A stretch of DNA of 64,000 bases. Source: Propionibacteriales bacterium (GTDB lineage: Bacteria; Actinomycetota; Actinomycetes; Propionibacteriales; Nocardioidaceae). The stretch is taken from NCBI GenBank assembly GCA_026392455.1, contig JAPLCB010000004.1, positions 496,001 to 560,000 on the forward strand, written 5' to 3'. Position numbers and translations under genes: made by a program. Numbering within the stretch: the stretch's first letter is position 1; each line of letters starts with the position of its first letter. The notes below the pieces were generated by a model. That model made no database searches. It worked only from the letters and a program-made list of their open reading frames with translations, and was not told where the DNA came from. Below, piece after piece: positions 63,258-64,000 of the stretch.

Positions 63258-64000
63258 TGAGGATGGCCAAGGCAACTGAACGTCGGGTCCTGACCCGCGC
63301 CGACCTCGCCAAGCGCGGCCTCGTGGTCGTGATGGCGGTGTCGGTGCTGCTGAGCCTGCTGTTCCTGCGCTCGACCGGAACCTTCGGCGGTCCTGCGCGG
63401 TTGGAGGCACAGCTGGCCGACGCGGGCGGCTCGCTCGGCCAGGACGCTGACGTCAAGGTGCGCGGCGTGATCGTGGGCAAGGTGACCGGCATCGACCGCG
63501 GTCCCGAGTCCGGGGTCCGGGTCAAGCTCTCCATCCCCGGCGACCAGCTGGACATGATCCCGGCCAACGTGGTTGCTCGGATCCTGCCCGCCACGGTCTT
63601 CGGGACGTCCTTCGTGGATCTGACCACGAACGGCAGGACGTCCAGCGGGATCCTCCGGGCCGGAGCGGTCATCCCGGCCGACAGCACCCAGGGAACCCTG
63701 GAGCTGCAGCAGGCGCTCGACGACATCGACGTCCTGGTGAAGGCCGTCGGGCCGGCCGAGCTGGCCTCGGCCATCGGCTCCGCAGCGCAGGCGCTCAAGG
63801 GCCGGGGCGAGAACATCGGCGCCAGCATCGACCTGGCCAATTCCTACTTGCGCAAGCTGAACCCGAAGCTCCCGCTCGCCCGCCAGGACCTCCGCAAGCT
63901 GGTCCAGAACCTCGAGATCGCCCGCGACGTTGCGCCCGACCTGCTCCAGGCGACCGATGACGCCCTGGTGGCAGCGCGGACGATCGTCGACCAGCAGGCC
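63257..64000 (+). CDS. mceA: MCE family lipid-transport protein, N-terminal part
   Basis: 248 codons are visible, open to the right edge. A basic N-terminus and one TM anchor (LVVVMAVSVLLSLLFLRS, about 22-40) precede the MlaD/MCE domain at about 50-125 (SLGQDADVKVRGVIVGKVTG, FGTSFVDLT). The helical needle region then begins (QQALDDIDVLVKAVGPAELA). It would be the first MCE subunit of the importer. Starts at GTG 63254, ATG 63257 or ATG 63263 share the frame; the TGATG overlap with the permease favours 63257. Confidence 0.92.
   Translation, partial: MRMAKATERRVLTRADLAKRGLVVVMAVSVLLSLLFLRSTGTFGGPARLEAQLADAGGSLGQDADVKVRGVIVGKVTGIDRGPESGVRVKLSIPGDQLDMIPANVVARILPATVFGTSFVDLTTNGRTSSGILRAGAVIPADSTQGTLELQQALDDIDVLVKAVGPAELASAIGSAAQALKGRGENIGASIDLANSYLRKLNPKLPLARQDLRKLVQNLEIARDVAPDLLQATDDALVAARTIVDQQA

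Overview
The window is chromosomal DNA from a high-GC, Gram-positive actinobacterium. The coding is strongly GC-biased, GTG and TTG starts are common, and there are many short -10-like boxes placed 6-7 nt before start codons without a ribosome binding site. It carries actinobacterial families (SepH, SsgA-like protein, DUF3071/3093/3159/3710/4193/4235/5998, Mce/YrbE, LprG-P55 pair, HtdX-FabG4-FadA2). The mix, including a choice-of-anchor P protein and a FcrA/FAR-type reductase, suggests Nocardioidaceae (Nocardioides-like). That placement is inference from gene content, not a search result. I see no rRNA, tRNA, CRISPR array, insertion sequence or prophage.

Layout. 1-9 kb: the start of a flavin monooxygenase and a divergent TetR gene around a nested palindrome; a UDP-glucose dehydrogenase; a two-component system divergent from a His-rich membrane protein; the HrpA helicase. 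9-15 kb: parC, P55-like MFS, LprG-like lipoprotein and a sucrase/ferredoxin-like protein, all on the minus strand with start/stop overlaps at three of the four junctions. 15-25 kb: a GNAT/acyl-CoA synthetase fusion, DUF5998, a phosphodiesterase, a small membrane protein bracketed by inverted 22-bp arrays, thymidine kinase, a sulfurtransferase, a fatty acyl-CoA reductase and SepH. 25-31 kb: TRIC channel, lactone oxidase and MFS pair, ferrochelatase, inositol phosphatase and DUF4193. 31-41 kb: dut-DUF3710-OB fold-DUF3159, two TrkA-type regulators, a KimA-like potassium importer with a TRAM methyltransferase, an unknown coiled-coil protein and an ion channel. 41-50 kb: aconitase, thiamine-binding-like protein, SsgA-like protein, a hypothetical gene behind an SOS-like box, Nudix, propeller protein, dxs and a lipoprotein metallopeptidase. 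50-64 kb: PAC2, tesB, the HtdX/FabG4/FadA2 fatty-acid cluster with a TetR gene, a divergent DNA ligase/AlkA repair pair, a choice-of-anchor protein, an SCP2 protein and the first three genes of an mce lipid-import operon.

Themes. Lipid handling recurs: LprG/P55 export, fatty acyl reduction, thioesterase, beta-oxidation or elongation enzymes, SCP2 and Mce uptake. Potassium handling is concentrated at 33.9-37.5 kb, where two RCK proteins sit next to a KimA-like importer and no TrkH-type pore is visible.

The most unusual structure is a repeat family placed just upstream of dut (31600-31754) and, inverted, just upstream of the first trkA gene (35263-35440). Each 78-81 bp unit carries a short 22-23 codon ORF whose TAG stop is also the first half of a TAGNCT -10 box. 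Six nt later comes a GTG, and in the last unit that GTG is the start codon of the real gene.
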